The notes under the pieces were generated by a model. The model was not told where the DNA came from, did not search any database, and was given only the letters and a program-made list of their open reading frames with translations. 64,000 bases of DNA. Origin: an uncultured Clostridia bacterium. GTDB taxonomy: Bacteria > Bacillota > Clostridia > Oscillospirales > Ruminococcaceae. Positions 32,603-41,378 of this stretch are shown here, piece after piece. The stretch spans positions 1 through 64,000 of the forward strand of contig CANRAS010000010.1 in the NCBI GenBank assembly GCA_947628655.1. Reading direction: 5' to 3'. The translations under genes and the position numbers were made by a program. How positions within the stretch are numbered: position 1 is the stretch's first letter; the number at the start of each line of letters is the position of its first letter.

Positions 32603-33359
32603 CGCGTTTTCGAGTGCGCCCGAAATTCGACGCGCCCGTATGGGCGCGGAGAATAAGGGGGCGCGAGAAAACGCCACCGCGATAAGGGGGCGCGGTGACC
32701 CAAAGCCACACCCGCCCGCCGTTCAAATGCACCTAACCGCTTTAAAGGCGCGTTTGGCGTGGCTCAATTCAAGCACCCCTATAACAGTTTATAGTTAAGA
32801 GTGCATAGTGCACAGTATGAATAGAGTTGCGCCCTGTCGGGCGCGGATTAGATTGTCTTTAAATTAATTCGCCCCGCCGACACGGTGCGGTTTGGGTGGC
32901 TCAATTCGCGCGCCCCTTTCCCTTATCCCGCGCACCGTAACCGCCCCGCGTTAAACGCGCCTTTACCGCCCGTACCGCGCTTGTGACCGCCCGCCCGCAA
33001 TTCGCCTGACGGCGAATTAACGGCGCTGTCGCGCCGTTGTTTTGCGCTCCGCGCAAAACGCGGGCTGCAGTAATACAACGCCCCTAACGGCGGGGGCATT
33101 GCAATGTATTTTTGTCAATCCGCAAAATAAACAAAATTTTAAGCATTTTTTTGTTGAAAAAGTAACTTTACAAATCGTTAATAATAACTTAAAATATAAA
33201 AGTGGGGGTTAATTCCTCGAAAATTATCAAGGCGAATTAGGCACGGAAATTGTCGCTTGCCCACCGTACACTACAGCAACGCATTTTATTTCAAGTATGC
33301 CTTAGCGTTCTCGGCAAACGCCGAAAACGCTGTCCGCTCCGAAAGGGAATATCAAAAAA

Positions 33360-34373
33360 ATGGTAAAGAAAACAGTAACTATGAGCGATGTGGCAAAGGC
33401 GATGAATGTAAGCACGGTCACGGTTTCAAAGGCTCTGGGCGACCGCGAGGGCGTATCTGAGACGCTCCGCGAACGCATAAAGCAAAAAGCCACGGAAATG
33501 GGCTACCGTATGAACAGGGGCGGGCGCGCGCTGAAAGACGGGCTTACTTACAATATCGGAATAGTTGTCGCGAAGTGCTTTATAAGCGAGCCTTCCGCGT
33601 TTTATTGGATAATGTACAAGTATCTTGTGGAACTTCTCCAGCGTCAGAATTATTACGGAATGCTGGAAGTCGTAGAGGACGGCACGGGCGGTTCGCGCGA
33701 GATACCGAATTCCGTGCGCGATAAAAAAGTTGACGGTCTTATTCTGTTAGGACAGTTTTCGGACGAATATATAGACAAGATAATGTCGTTCTATCTGCCA
33801 ACGGTATTTCTTGACTTTTACGGCAGCCGCGAGGACACGGAAACCGTACTGTCCGACAGCTTTTACGGCGCGTATATTCTGACTTCGCATATAATATCCA
33901 ACGGACATAGAAAAATAGGTTTCTTAGGCAATATCAACAGCATTTCAAGTATTCAGGACAGGTATTTGGGGTTTTACAAAGCATTGCTCGAAAACCATTT
34001 GCAATTGCGCCCGGATTGGATAATCGGCGACCGCTCGCCCGACGGCGAGATATACAAGACGTTCGCGCTCCCGCAGGAACTGCCGACCGCGTTCGTGTGC
34101 AGCTGCGACGAGGCGGCGTTCAGGCTCGTAACACAGCTGCAGTCAATGGGCTTGAAAGTCCCCGATGATGTTTCGGTTGTCGGCTATGATAATCACGTGT
34201 ACTCGACAATGTGCCAGCCGCATTTAACGACAATAGACGTAAACAGTCAAGCCATGGCGTCCGAGGCGGTGGACATTATCCTGCACAAGCTAAGGGACGG
34301 CAGTTACAAGAGAGGAAGAACATTAGTAGCGGGCAAACTGATTAGACGGGACAGCGTAAAAGACTTGAATTAA
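33360..34373 (+). CDS. LacI-family transcriptional regulator
   Basis: A 337-residue sugar-responsive repressor type. The N-terminal helix-turn-helix reads VTMSDVAKAMNVSTVTVSKAL (residues 6-26), with the hinge helix near RMNRGGRALKDG. The periplasmic-binding-like core spans about 60-337, with GHRKIGFLGN and DDVSVVGYDNHVYS. No sugar gene is beside it, so the regulon is not evident; the glycosidases at 13-17 kb are candidates only by distance. The gene stands alone, flanked by repeats. Confidence 0.9.
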   Translation: MVKKTVTMSDVAKAMNVSTVTVSKALGDREGVSETLRERIKQKATEMGYRMNRGGRALKDGLTYNIGIVVAKCFISEPSAFYWIMYKYLVELLQRQNYYGMLEVVEDGTGGSREIPNSVRDKKVDGLILLGQFSDEYIDKIMSFYLPTVFLDFYGSREDTETVLSDSFYGAYILTSHIISNGHRKIGFLGNINSISSIQDRYLGFYKALLENHLQLRPDWIIGDRSPDGEIYKTFALPQELPTAFVCSCDEAAFRLVTQLQSMGLKVPDDVSVVGYDNHVYSTMCQPHLTTIDVNSQAMASEAVDIILHKLRDGSYKRGRTLVAGKLIRRDSVKDLN

Positions 34374-34595
34374 GCGACAAGAGGTAAGCGAGCAATTCGC
34401 TATGCGGATTGTCCTGTAAGACCTTTGAGTTAAAGCGTTGACACACTAGGTGAAAGTGTTTCCCCGCCGCAGGCGGGGAAATCACGGGAAAAAGTAATCC
34501 CGCCGAGCAGGAGCGTTTGGACTTAAAGACAATCTAAATCGTGCGCGGAGCGCACACAAAAACTAATAACTAATAACTATTCTCTAATAACTAAA
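34374..34595. repeat. heptamers, hairpin and AGACAATCT module
   Basis: Short repeats as elsewhere, including CCCCGCC-GCA-GGCGGGG near 34462, AGACAATCT near 34527 followed by a GTGCGC/GCGCAC hairpin, then TAATAAC heptamers up to the ribosome site of the next gene. Confidence 0.65.
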
Positions 34596-34610
34596 GGGGG
34601 TGTGCATCGC

Positions 34611-35558
34611 GTGATTAATTACTATAAAACAATCGACGGTAAAATAACCGAACTCCCTCAAATTGAGCCTAACTGCTGGATCGCGCTTACTAACCCCACG
34701 GAAACGGAAATCTCGGAAATCGAGGAAGATATGCACATCGACCGCGATTATATCCGCGCGGCACTCGACGAGGAGGAAACCTCCCGTATAGAAAGCGATG
34801 ACGGCGTTACGCTGATAGTTGTCGATTATCCGATAGCAGAGCAGGATAACGACCCCGACCGCACATTGTTTTACTCCACAACGCCAATGTCGCTGATTAT
34901 AAGCGATAAGTACGTCATAACCGTTTCCGCTAAAGAGAATATCGTCCTCGATGAAATCGCAAAGGGCGTTGTAAAGGGCGTTCGCACGGAACTGAGAACG
35001 CGGTTCGTGTTTACCGTACTTCTGCGAATAGCGGCGCGCTACTTGCAGTACTTAAAGCAGATAGACAAGCTGTCGGGCTATGTTGAGGCGAAGATGTACC
35101 GCTCTATGAAAAATAAAGAGCTTATCCAGCTGCAAGGACTTGAAAAGTCGCTGGTGTATTTTTCAACTTCACTCAAAGCGAACGAGGCGGTATTGGGAAA
35201 ACTTATGCGCGGGCGCTTTTTAAAGCTGTATGAAGAGGACCAGGATTTGCTTGATGATGTTATGATAGAAGTCAATCAGGCGATTGAGATGACAAGTATC
35301 TACTCAAATATCGTAAACGGCACAATGGACACGTTCGCGTCTATAATCTCGAACAATCTGAATATTATTATGAAACGAATGACGACGATAACGATTATTC
35401 TGACAATGCCGACGATTGTATTCAGCTTTTACGGTATGAACCTGCACGAAAACTCCGCGGGTTTGCCTATGGCGAACGTCTGGTTCCCGATTTTGATCAG
35501 CGCGGTTCTGATGGTGCTTGTGGGGTTGTTAGTGAATAGGATTGAACGGTTTAAATAG
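34611..35558 (+). CDS. corA: CorA-family magnesium/cation transporter
   Basis: A 315-residue CorA-like channel. The long cytosolic alpha/beta funnel and helices (residues 1-250) are followed by two membrane helices. The signature YGMN lies just after the first, near residue 280, before the short periplasmic loop. The C-terminal basic tail is NRIERFK. It moves Mg2+ or other divalent cations as a pentamer. The GTG at 34611 was chosen since the AAAGGGGG site then has 10-base spacing; the GTG at 34602 is too close. Confidence 0.9.
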   Translation: MINYYKTIDGKITELPQIEPNCWIALTNPTETEISEIEEDMHIDRDYIRAALDEEETSRIESDDGVTLIVVDYPIAEQDNDPDRTLFYSTTPMSLIISDKYVITVSAKENIVLDEIAKGVVKGVRTELRTRFVFTVLLRIAARYLQYLKQIDKLSGYVEAKMYRSMKNKELIQLQGLEKSLVYFSTSLKANEAVLGKLMRGRFLKLYEEDQDLLDDVMIEVNQAIEMTSIYSNIVNGTMDTFASIISNNLNIIMKRMTTITIILTMPTIVFSFYGMNLHENSAGLPMANVWFPILISAVLMVLVGLLVNRIERFK

Positions 35559-35559
35559 G

Positions 35560-35915
35560 CTGTTCAGTAGCTAGAGAATAGTTCGCATAGCGGCTAGAGA
35601 ATAGTTGTTAGTTTTTAGTTTTGGTGCGCGGGCGTTGCCCGCGCATTTTTGATTGTCTTTGAGTTAAAGGGTTGACACACTAATTAAAGCCGTTCCCCGC
35701 CGTAGGCGGGGAACGGCTTTTTACTATGCTCTCAGCACTCTTAACTGTAAACTGTTGACGGCGGGGCTTTGTATTCCCTAGAAAATCAACATCTTAACCC
35801 TAAGACAATCTAATCGCGCCCGCAGGGCGCACATAAAACTGTGCGCTATACACTCTTAACTATAAACTGCGCCCCGCGTACTCTTATCTCTTACATCTTA
35901 CCTCTAACCTCTTAC
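35560..35915. repeat. intergenic repeats between corA and sigK
   Basis: Heptamers (TAGAGAA TAGTTGT), a GCGCGGGC/GCCCGCGC hairpin with GATTGTCT near 35650, the terminator at 35687-35723, CACTCTT heptamers, AGACAATCT near 35803 with a GCGCCC/GGGCGC hairpin, then TTACATC heptamers. No gene. Confidence 0.65.
35687..35723. terminator. bidirectional terminator between corA and sigK
   Basis: AAAGCCGTTCCCCGCC-GTA-GGCGGGGAACGGC followed by TTTTT on the plus strand; a short AAA precedes the stem for the other strand. Confidence 0.75.
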
Positions 35916-35917
35916 AT

Positions 35918-36616
35918 CTACACAAACCTCGCCCTCAATTTCTCCAGCGCTTTCTTCTCAATCCTGGAAACATACGACCGCGAAATCCCTAACTCCTTGG
36001 CTATCTCGCGCTGTGGGAGCGGTCGGCAGACCGTGCCGTCAAGATTTGCTACGCCGTAACGCTTGCAGATGATTTCGCGTTCGCGGTCAGTAAGTTCCTC
36101 GCGGATAAATCTGTAAAGCTGTTCGGAGTAAATTTTCAGTTCAACTTCATTTTCAACGTTTACCCCACTGCCGATTATGTCCGCAAGCGTCAGAGTATTG
36201 CCCTCGCCGTCGCTCTCCAAAGGGTCGTTTATGTTGACTTCGGTCAGCCTGTGCTTTATCTTGCGAAAGTGCATTTTTATCTGGTTGTCAATGCACTTTG
36301 ACGCATATGTGCTGAATTGATTGCCCTTGCGGAAATCAAACGTTTCCACCGCGCGGATAAGCCCGATAGTGCCGATTGAAACAAGGTCGTCGGGGTCGCC
36401 TGCGTCGGGGTAGTTTTTGTTGACGATGTAGGCGACGAGCCGCAGGTTGTGGACAATCAGCTTGTCGCGCGCCTGCTGATTACCCTCCGCGATTTGCTGA
36501 ATACACTCCGCCTCCTCTTTCGGTGAAAGCGTTTTCGGGAACATATTTTTTCCTTCAAAATGCAGTCCGAAAAACAGCAGGTTTTGAAGTGCGAGTTTCA
36601 AAAGTAAAATAAACAT
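35918..36616 (-). CDS. sigK: sporulation sigma factor of the SigK/SigE group
   Basis: A 232-residue sigma-70 factor. The first 20 residues are hydrophobic (MFILLLKLALQNLLFFGL) and resemble the pro-sequence that tethers pro-SigK to the membrane until cleavage in the mother cell. Region 2 has HNLRLVAYIVNK and IGTIGLIRAVETF; region 4 ends in the helix-turn-helix REIAKELGISRSYVSRIEKKAL. The gene is continuous, not split by a skin-type element. The start at 36616 follows AAGGAG; an ATG 27 bases upstream has no ribosome site. The DNA upstream holds four copies of a 129-bp promoter-like unit. Confidence 0.88.
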   Translation of the reverse strand: MFILLLKLALQNLLFFGLHFEGKNMFPKTLSPKEEAECIQQIAEGNQQARDKLIVHNLRLVAYIVNKNYPDAGDPDDLVSIGTIGLIRAVETFDFRKGNQFSTYASKCIDNQIKMHFRKIKHRLTEVNINDPLESDGEGNTLTLADIIGSGVNVENEVELKIYSEQLYRFIREELTDREREIICKRYGVANLDGTVCRPLPQREIAKELGISRSYVSRIEKKALEKLRARFV

Positions 36617-36684
36617 AGTCGGCTCCTTATAGTTGCTAGTCATATAGTTGATAGTCTTATAGTTGTCAGTAATTAGTTATTTGA

Positions 36685-37195
36685 CTACCGCCATAATTAT
36701 ATTTACGGAAAAAGGGGATTATGAATAAAAAACCGCCTTACCGCAGGCGGGTTTTGCTTTTGTGCGAGTTTCCCCCGACTACGGCGGGGGAAACTTAATT
36801 GGTTGTTTTTTTGAATACTGCCATAATTATATTTACGGAAAGCGGGGATTATGAATAAACCCCGCGTTACCGCAGGCGGGGTTGTTTTTGTGCGAGTTTC
36901 CCCCGCCTGCGGCGGGGGAAACTTAATTGGTTGTTTTTTTGAATACTGCCATAATTATATTTACGGAACGCGGAGATTATGAATAAACCCCGCGTTACCG
37001 CAGGCGGGGTTTGCTTTTGCACGAGTTTCCCCCGCCGTAGGCGGGGAAAACTTAATTGGTTGTTTTTTTGAATACTGCCATAATTATATTTACGGAAAGC
37101 GGAGATTATGAATAAAAACCGCGTTACCGCAGGCGGGGTTTGCTTTTGTGCGAGTTTCCCCCGCCTACGGCGGGGGAAATGCGTATAAAAGCCAA
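36685..37195. repeat. four tandem 129-bp units upstream of sigK
   Basis: CCATAATTAT begins at 36691, 36821, 36949 and 37078 (periods 130, 128, 129). Each unit has an AT-rich core (ATAATTATATTTACGG, then GGATTATGAATAAA), a CCGC.TTACCGCAGGCGGG hairpin and a second strong hairpin GTTTCCCCCGCC/GGCGGGGGAAAC followed by TTAATTGGTTGTTTTTTT. On the minus strand the core reads TTCATAAT...AAATATAATTA, which resembles a mother-cell sigma promoter. Confidence 0.8.
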
Positions 37196-37400
37196 ACCCG
37201 CCGTACGGTGGGGAATACGCGCGTAAAAGCAAACCCGCCATACGGCGGGGAAAACGCACGTAAAAAACCCGCCTACGGCGGGAGCAACGCAATTGTTCAG
37301 CATATCAACGCTTTAACTCAAAGACAATCTTTACGCGCACGAAGTGCGCAACTCTATACATACTGTGCGCTCAACACTATGCACTATAAACTTTTTTAAA
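37196..37400. repeat. short hairpin repeats and heptamers before uvrC
   Basis: Three CCCGCC-TAC-GGCGGG-type hairpins spaced by AATACGCGCGTAAAAGC-like linkers, then AGACAATCT near 37322 with a GCGCAC/GTGCGC hairpin and CACTATG heptamers. Confidence 0.6.
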
Positions 37401-37407
37401 ATACCCC

Positions 37408-37436
37408 TTGTATTTTACAGCAGAATATGATACAAT
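37408..37436 (+). promoter_or_regulatory. uvrC promoter
   Basis: TTGTAT (37408-37413), 17-base spacer, TGATACAAT with extended -10 (hexamer 37431-37436), 32 bases before the ATG. Confidence 0.7.
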
Positions 37437-37467
37437 ATATATGTTACATTAAAGAGGGGGCGGGACG

Positions 37468-39288
37468 ATGAACGAGCGGCTGCCGTACTTGCGGGATAAA
37501 GCTAATCATTTGCCGCAGGAACCCGGCGTTTATCTTATGAAAAACGACGCGGGCGAGATTATATATGTCGGTAAGGCAAAGGCGCTGAAAAACCGCGTTA
37601 CAAGCTACTTCCGCTCAAATTCTCAGCATACCCCGAAAACAATAAAACTAGTCGAGCATATCCGCGATTTCGATTTTATCGTCACGGGAACGGAACTTGA
37701 CGCGCTTGTCCTCGAATGCAGTCTGATAAAACTTCATCAGCCGAAGTATAATATTCTCCTCAAAGACGATAAGGGCTACAATTACATCAAGATTTCAAAA
37801 GAGGATTTTCCGCGCATAACATACGCGCTGAATACAAGCGATAAAAACGCGGATTATATCGGACCTTTTACAAGCGGGTACACGGTAAAGCAGGCGGTCG
37901 AGGAGGCTAACGCTATCTTCTGTCTGCCGACGTGCAAGCGGAAGTTCCCGCGCGACATAGGCAAGGAACGTCCGTGCCTTAACCGCGACATAAAGCGGTG
38001 TATGGGCGTTTGCGAGGGGAAGATTTCGTCCGATGAATACAAGAAGATAATCGGCGAGGCGATACGGTATCTCGAAAACGGCAGTAAAACGTCCGTTGAG
38101 GAACTCACAGCGCAAATGGAACAGGCGGCGGAAAATCTGGAGTTCGAGAAAGCCGCGATGTTACGCGACAGAATAGCCGCCGTAACGAGATTAACCGCAC
38201 AGCAGAAGATATTGGATTATAAGCCAAATTACGATATTGTCGGTATGGCGGTGAACGTCGGGCAGGCGAGTTTCGCCGTGATAAAATACCGTAACGGCAG
38301 GCTTATAGACAAGCAGAATTACTTTGTCGGCGAGGAGTACGCCGAAAACGAAATGCGCAGGGATTTCCTGTTGGAATACTACACAAAGCAGGAGGATATT
38401 CCCGCAGAAATATATGTGGACGGCGAATTTGACGAAAAGGAACTGCTGACGGAACTTTTGCGAAAGCAAGCCGAACACGCGGTAAAATTTGTGATACCAC
38501 AGCGCGGCGACGGAATGGCGCAGGTATTGCTTGCACAGAAAAACGCGGGCGAGTATCTCGCGTTACGGGTAGGCAGGACGGCAAAGGAGATAAAGGCGCT
38601 TGAGGACTTGAAAACTCTGCTGGGATTGGATAAAGTACCGAATGTGATAGAAAGCTATGATATATCGAATTTCGGAGAAACGGGCGTTGTCGGCGGTATG
38701 ATAGTTTACCGCAACGGCAGACCGTTCAAGGCGGGTTACCGCAAATTTGCTATAAAGACTGTTGACGGGCAGAACGACTACGCGTGTATGCAGGAAGTCC
38801 TGCGCAGGCGTATGACGCGCTATCTTGACGGCGATGAAAACTTCGCTCCGCTCCCCGACCTGATACTTCTTGACGGCGGGAGGGGGCATATCAGCGCGGT
38901 GTCGGAAGTTCTCGATGAACTTAAAGTAGATGTTCCGCTTTACGGTCTTGTAAAGGACAGCAAGCACAGAACGCGCGCTATTGCGAAAGAGGGCGGGGAG
39001 ATAGAGATACGCTCCAACCGACCGCTGTTCGCATTGCTTACGAACATACAAGATGAAGTACACCGCTTTGCGATAACATTTCAGCGGGCAAAGCACAAGC
39101 AGAAAACCTACACGCTCGAACTCACGGAAGTGCGCGGTATAGGCAAGGCAAAGGCGCAGGCATTGCTGAAAGCGTTCAAGACGAAACAGGCGATGAAACA
39201 AGCGACCGCGGAGCAGCTTCAAACCGCCGCCAAAATCAGCGCGGAAAAGGCGCAGGAACTTTACGAGTTTATACAAGAGCGGTTTTGA
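37468..39288 (+). CDS. uvrC: UvrABC excinuclease subunit C
   Basis: A 606-residue nuclease that makes both incisions around bulky DNA lesions after UvrAB loading. The N-terminal GIY-YIG nuclease reads PGVYLMKNDAGEIIYVGKAK (residues 18-37). The UVR helix pair for UvrB contact lies near 200 (NLEFEKAAMLRDRI). The RNase-H-like second nuclease has ESYDISNFGE and LLDGGRGH, and the C-terminal HhH contains VRGIGKAKAQALL. Complete. Ribosome site AGAGGGGG. Confidence 0.95.
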   Translation: MNERLPYLRDKANHLPQEPGVYLMKNDAGEIIYVGKAKALKNRVTSYFRSNSQHTPKTIKLVEHIRDFDFIVTGTELDALVLECSLIKLHQPKYNILLKDDKGYNYIKISKEDFPRITYALNTSDKNADYIGPFTSGYTVKQAVEEANAIFCLPTCKRKFPRDIGKERPCLNRDIKRCMGVCEGKISSDEYKKIIGEAIRYLENGSKTSVEELTAQMEQAAENLEFEKAAMLRDRIAAVTRLTAQQKILDYKPNYDIVGMAVNVGQASFAVIKYRNGRLIDKQNYFVGEEYAENEMRRDFLLEYYTKQEDIPAEIYVDGEFDEKELLTELLRKQAEHAVKFVIPQRGDGMAQVLLAQKNAGEYLALRVGRTAKEIKALEDLKTLLGLDKVPNVIESYDISNFGETGVVGGMIVYRNGRPFKAGYRKFAIKTVDGQNDYACMQEVLRRRMTRYLDGDENFAPLPDLILLDGGRGHISAVSEVLDELKVDVPLYGLVKDSKHRTRAIAKEGGEIEIRSNRPLFALLTNIQDEVHRFAITFQRAKHKQKTYTLELTEVRGIGKAKAQALLKAFKTKQAMKQATAEQLQTAAKISAEKAQELYEFIQERF

Positions 39289-39292
39289 TACA

Positions 39293-39890
39293 ATAGGCGC
39301 GTTGCGCCAACGCAAACAGACAGTCGGCGTTACCCCGCCACGGCGGGGAGCGCGGGCATAAGCTGGTTAGGCGCGTTGCGCCAACGCAAATAGACAGTCG
39401 GCGTTACCCCGCCACGGCGGGGAATGCGGGCATAAGCTAGTTAGGCGCGTTGCGCCAACGCAAATAGACAGTCGGCGTTACCCCCGCCACGGCGGGGAGC
39501 GCGGGCATAAGCTGGTTAGGCGCGTTGCGCCAACGCAAACAGACAGTCGGCGTTACCCTCGCCACGGCGGGGAAACGCGGAATAAGCTGGTTAGGCGCGT
39601 TGCGCCAACGCAAACAGACAGTCAGCGTTACCCCCGCCACGGCGAGGAGCGCGGGCATAAGCTGGTTAGGCGCGTTGCGCCAACGCAAAACAGACAGTCG
39701 GCGTTACCCCGCCACGGCGGGGAAGCGCGGAACAAGCTGGTTAGGCGCGTTGCGCCAATGCAAACAGACAGTCGGCGTTACCCCTCGCCACGGCGGGGAA
39801 ACGCGGAATAAGCTGGTTAGGCGCGTTGCGCCAACGCAAAACAGACAGTCAGCGTTACCCCCGCCACGGCGGGGAAACGCGGGAAAAGCT
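39293..39890. repeat. eight tandem 75-bp repeats between uvrC and rsmD
   Basis: GTTGCGCCAACGC recurs at 39301, 39375, 39449, 39524, 39599, 39674, 39749 and 39825. Each 74-76 bp unit has two palindromic parts, GGCGC-GTT-GCGCC and CCCCGCC-AC-GGCGGGG, joined by AAACAGACAGTCGGCGTTA and AGCGCGGGCATAAGCTGGTTA. Because 75 is a multiple of three, both strands show long repetitive open frames that are not genes. Confidence 0.9.
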
Positions 39891-39953
39891 AAGGCGTGCA
39901 GCGCCCGCCGAGGGTGAAAACCTCGCGGTTCAGCGGTCTTACCTCTTACCTCT

Positions 39954-40014
39954 AAAGCTGCGCCGCATAAGCGCGTGCGGATAGAGGCATATTTTAAGCG
40001 GGCGGCGCAGTTTT
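39954..40014. repeat. 61-bp covarying stem element, copy 2 of 3
   Basis: Begins AAAGCTGCGCC and ends GGCGCAGTTTT; inner part CGCATAAGCGCGTGCGGATAG. Compare copies 2499-2559 and 58425-58485. Confidence 0.7.
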
Positions 40015-40067
40015 AACTTCTTACTTCTATCAGCTTACTTCTATCAGCGCGCGGAAAGGAACGACAA

Positions 40068-40613
40068 ATGCGAGTAATAACAGGTTCAGCCAAAGGGCGC
40101 AAGCTAATAACCGTCGAGGGTACGGAACTTGTCAGACCTACAACGGACAGGGTTAAAGAGGCGATTTTCAGCGCAATTCAGTTTGAAATAGAGGGCAGAA
40201 AAGTGCTTGACCTGTTTGCGGGGAGCGGTCAGTTGGGTATCGAGGCAATGTCGCGGGGCGCAAAGGAATGTTGGTTCGTCGATAATGCCGCGCGGTCGAT
40301 AAGCGCAGTTCGCCAAAACGTCGGACACACGGGCTTTGCGGAGCGTTCGCATATCGTAAATATGCCGTTCGGCGCGTTTTTGAAGTCCACAAAAGAGAAG
40401 TTCGACATAGCGCTTTTAGACCCGCCGTATTCGCACAAGCTAATCCAGAAAGCCCTCCCGCACCTTGCCGAAAAGATGAACGACGCGGGCGTTATACTCT
40501 GCGAACACGAGCGAGATTGCCCGTTGCCCTCAGCGGTCGGCGAATGGAAAATAGACCGTCAGTTAAACCACGGTACAACGGGAGTAACCATTTACAGAAA
40601 AACTAACAATTGA
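40068..40613 (+). CDS. rsmD: 16S rRNA (guanine(966)-N2)-methyltransferase
   Basis: A 181-residue SAM-dependent methyltransferase that modifies G966 of 16S rRNA in the assembled small subunit. Signatures: RVITGSAKGRKL at the N-terminus, RPTTDRVKEAIFS, the SAM loop LDLFAGSGQLGIEA (about residues 46-59), and the catalytic LLDPPY (near 112). Ribosome site GGAAAGGA. As in many Firmicutes it is followed by coaD, but 765 bases with a 20-copy repeat array separate them here. Confidence 0.94.
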   Translation: MRVITGSAKGRKLITVEGTELVRPTTDRVKEAIFSAIQFEIEGRKVLDLFAGSGQLGIEAMSRGAKECWFVDNAARSISAVRQNVGHTGFAERSHIVNMPFGAFLKSTKEKFDIALLDPPYSHKLIQKALPHLAEKMNDAGVILCEHERDCPLPSAVGEWKIDRQLNHGTTGVTIYRKTNN

Positions 40614-40614
40614 A

Positions 40615-41356
40615 TATTTCCCCAACCGTGGGCGGGGGAAATATGGAAAAACACGGCGTTCTCCCGCCGTTGGCGGGAAAGTAAAAGACACGTCGTTCCC
40701 CCGCCGTTGGCGGGGAAGATAAAAACACGGCGTTTCCCGCCGTTGGCGGGGAAAATATAAAAGCACGGCGCTCCCCCCGCCGTTGGCGGGAAAATATAAA
40801 AACACGGCGTTTCCCCGCCGTTGGCGGGGAAGTAAAAGACACGGTGTTCCCCCGCCGTTGGCGGGAAAATATAAAAACACGGCGTTCCCCCGCCGTTGGC
40901 GGGAAAGATAAAAAACACGGCGTTCCCCGCCGTGGGCGGGGAGGATAAAACACACGGCATTGCCCCGCCGTTGGCAGAAAAATATAAAAAACGGCGTTCC
41001 CCCGCCGTTGGCGGGGAGGATAAAAACACGGCATTACCCCGCCGTGGGCGGGGAAGATAAAACGCACGGCGTTCCCCCGCCGTGGGCGGGGAGGATAAAA
41101 ACACGGTGTTCCCCCCGCCGTGGGCGGGGAAGATAAAAAACACGGCGTTCCCTCGCCGTGGGCGGGGAAGATAAAAACACGGCGTTCCCCCGCCGTGGGC
41201 GGGGAAGTAAAAGACACGGCGTTTCCCGCCGTTGGCGGGGAGGATAAAAACACGGCATTACCCCGCCGTGGGCGGGGAAGATAAAAAACACGGCGCTCCC
41301 CGCCGTTGGCGGGGAAAATATAAAAAACACGGCATTTCCCCGCCGTTGGCGGGGAA
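40615..41356. repeat. 20-copy hairpin repeat array between rsmD and coaD
   Basis: About twenty head-to-tail units of roughly 37 bp, each a hairpin CCCCGCC-GTT-GGCGGGG (loop GTT or GTG) followed by AAGATAAAAACACGGCGTT or a close variant. It could be mistaken for a CRISPR array, but the spacers are nearly identical and the repeats are palindromic. Long frames on the minus strand are repeat-encoded. Confidence 0.9.
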
Positions 41357-41378
41357 CGCAAGAAGAGGAAATTTGATT

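Larger units (their letters stand above)
32156..33075. repeat. composite structured repeat array, inverted orientation
   Basis: More than 900 noncoding bases. After heptamers (to about 32250) comes the three-hairpin module (32291-32366), then hairpin-rich DNA, cloverleaf C1 (32520-32602), a stem around TCGCGTTTTC, the AGATTGTCT module near 32850, and the linker and hairpins AATTCGCC/GGCGAATT and GGCGC/GCGCC ending near 33065. The order is the reverse complement of the copies at 57-63 kb. Between 33075 and 33360 the DNA is AT-rich and probably holds the promoter of the LacI-type gene. Confidence 0.8.

Noticed and set aside
39437..39917. Repeat proteins encoded on both strands of the 75-bp array
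   Set aside because: The unit length is a multiple of three, so open frames arise on both strands; no start with a ribosome site.
40615..41356. CRISPR array
   Set aside because: Spacing looks right, but the spacers are almost identical to each other and the repeats are perfect palindromes of 17 bases; no cas genes are in the window.
40563..41361. Long minus-strand open frames of 130-250 codons over the rsmD-coaD gap
   Set aside because: They are read-through of the 37-bp hairpin array; the product is a periodic PPTAGERRVF-type string with no ribosome site.
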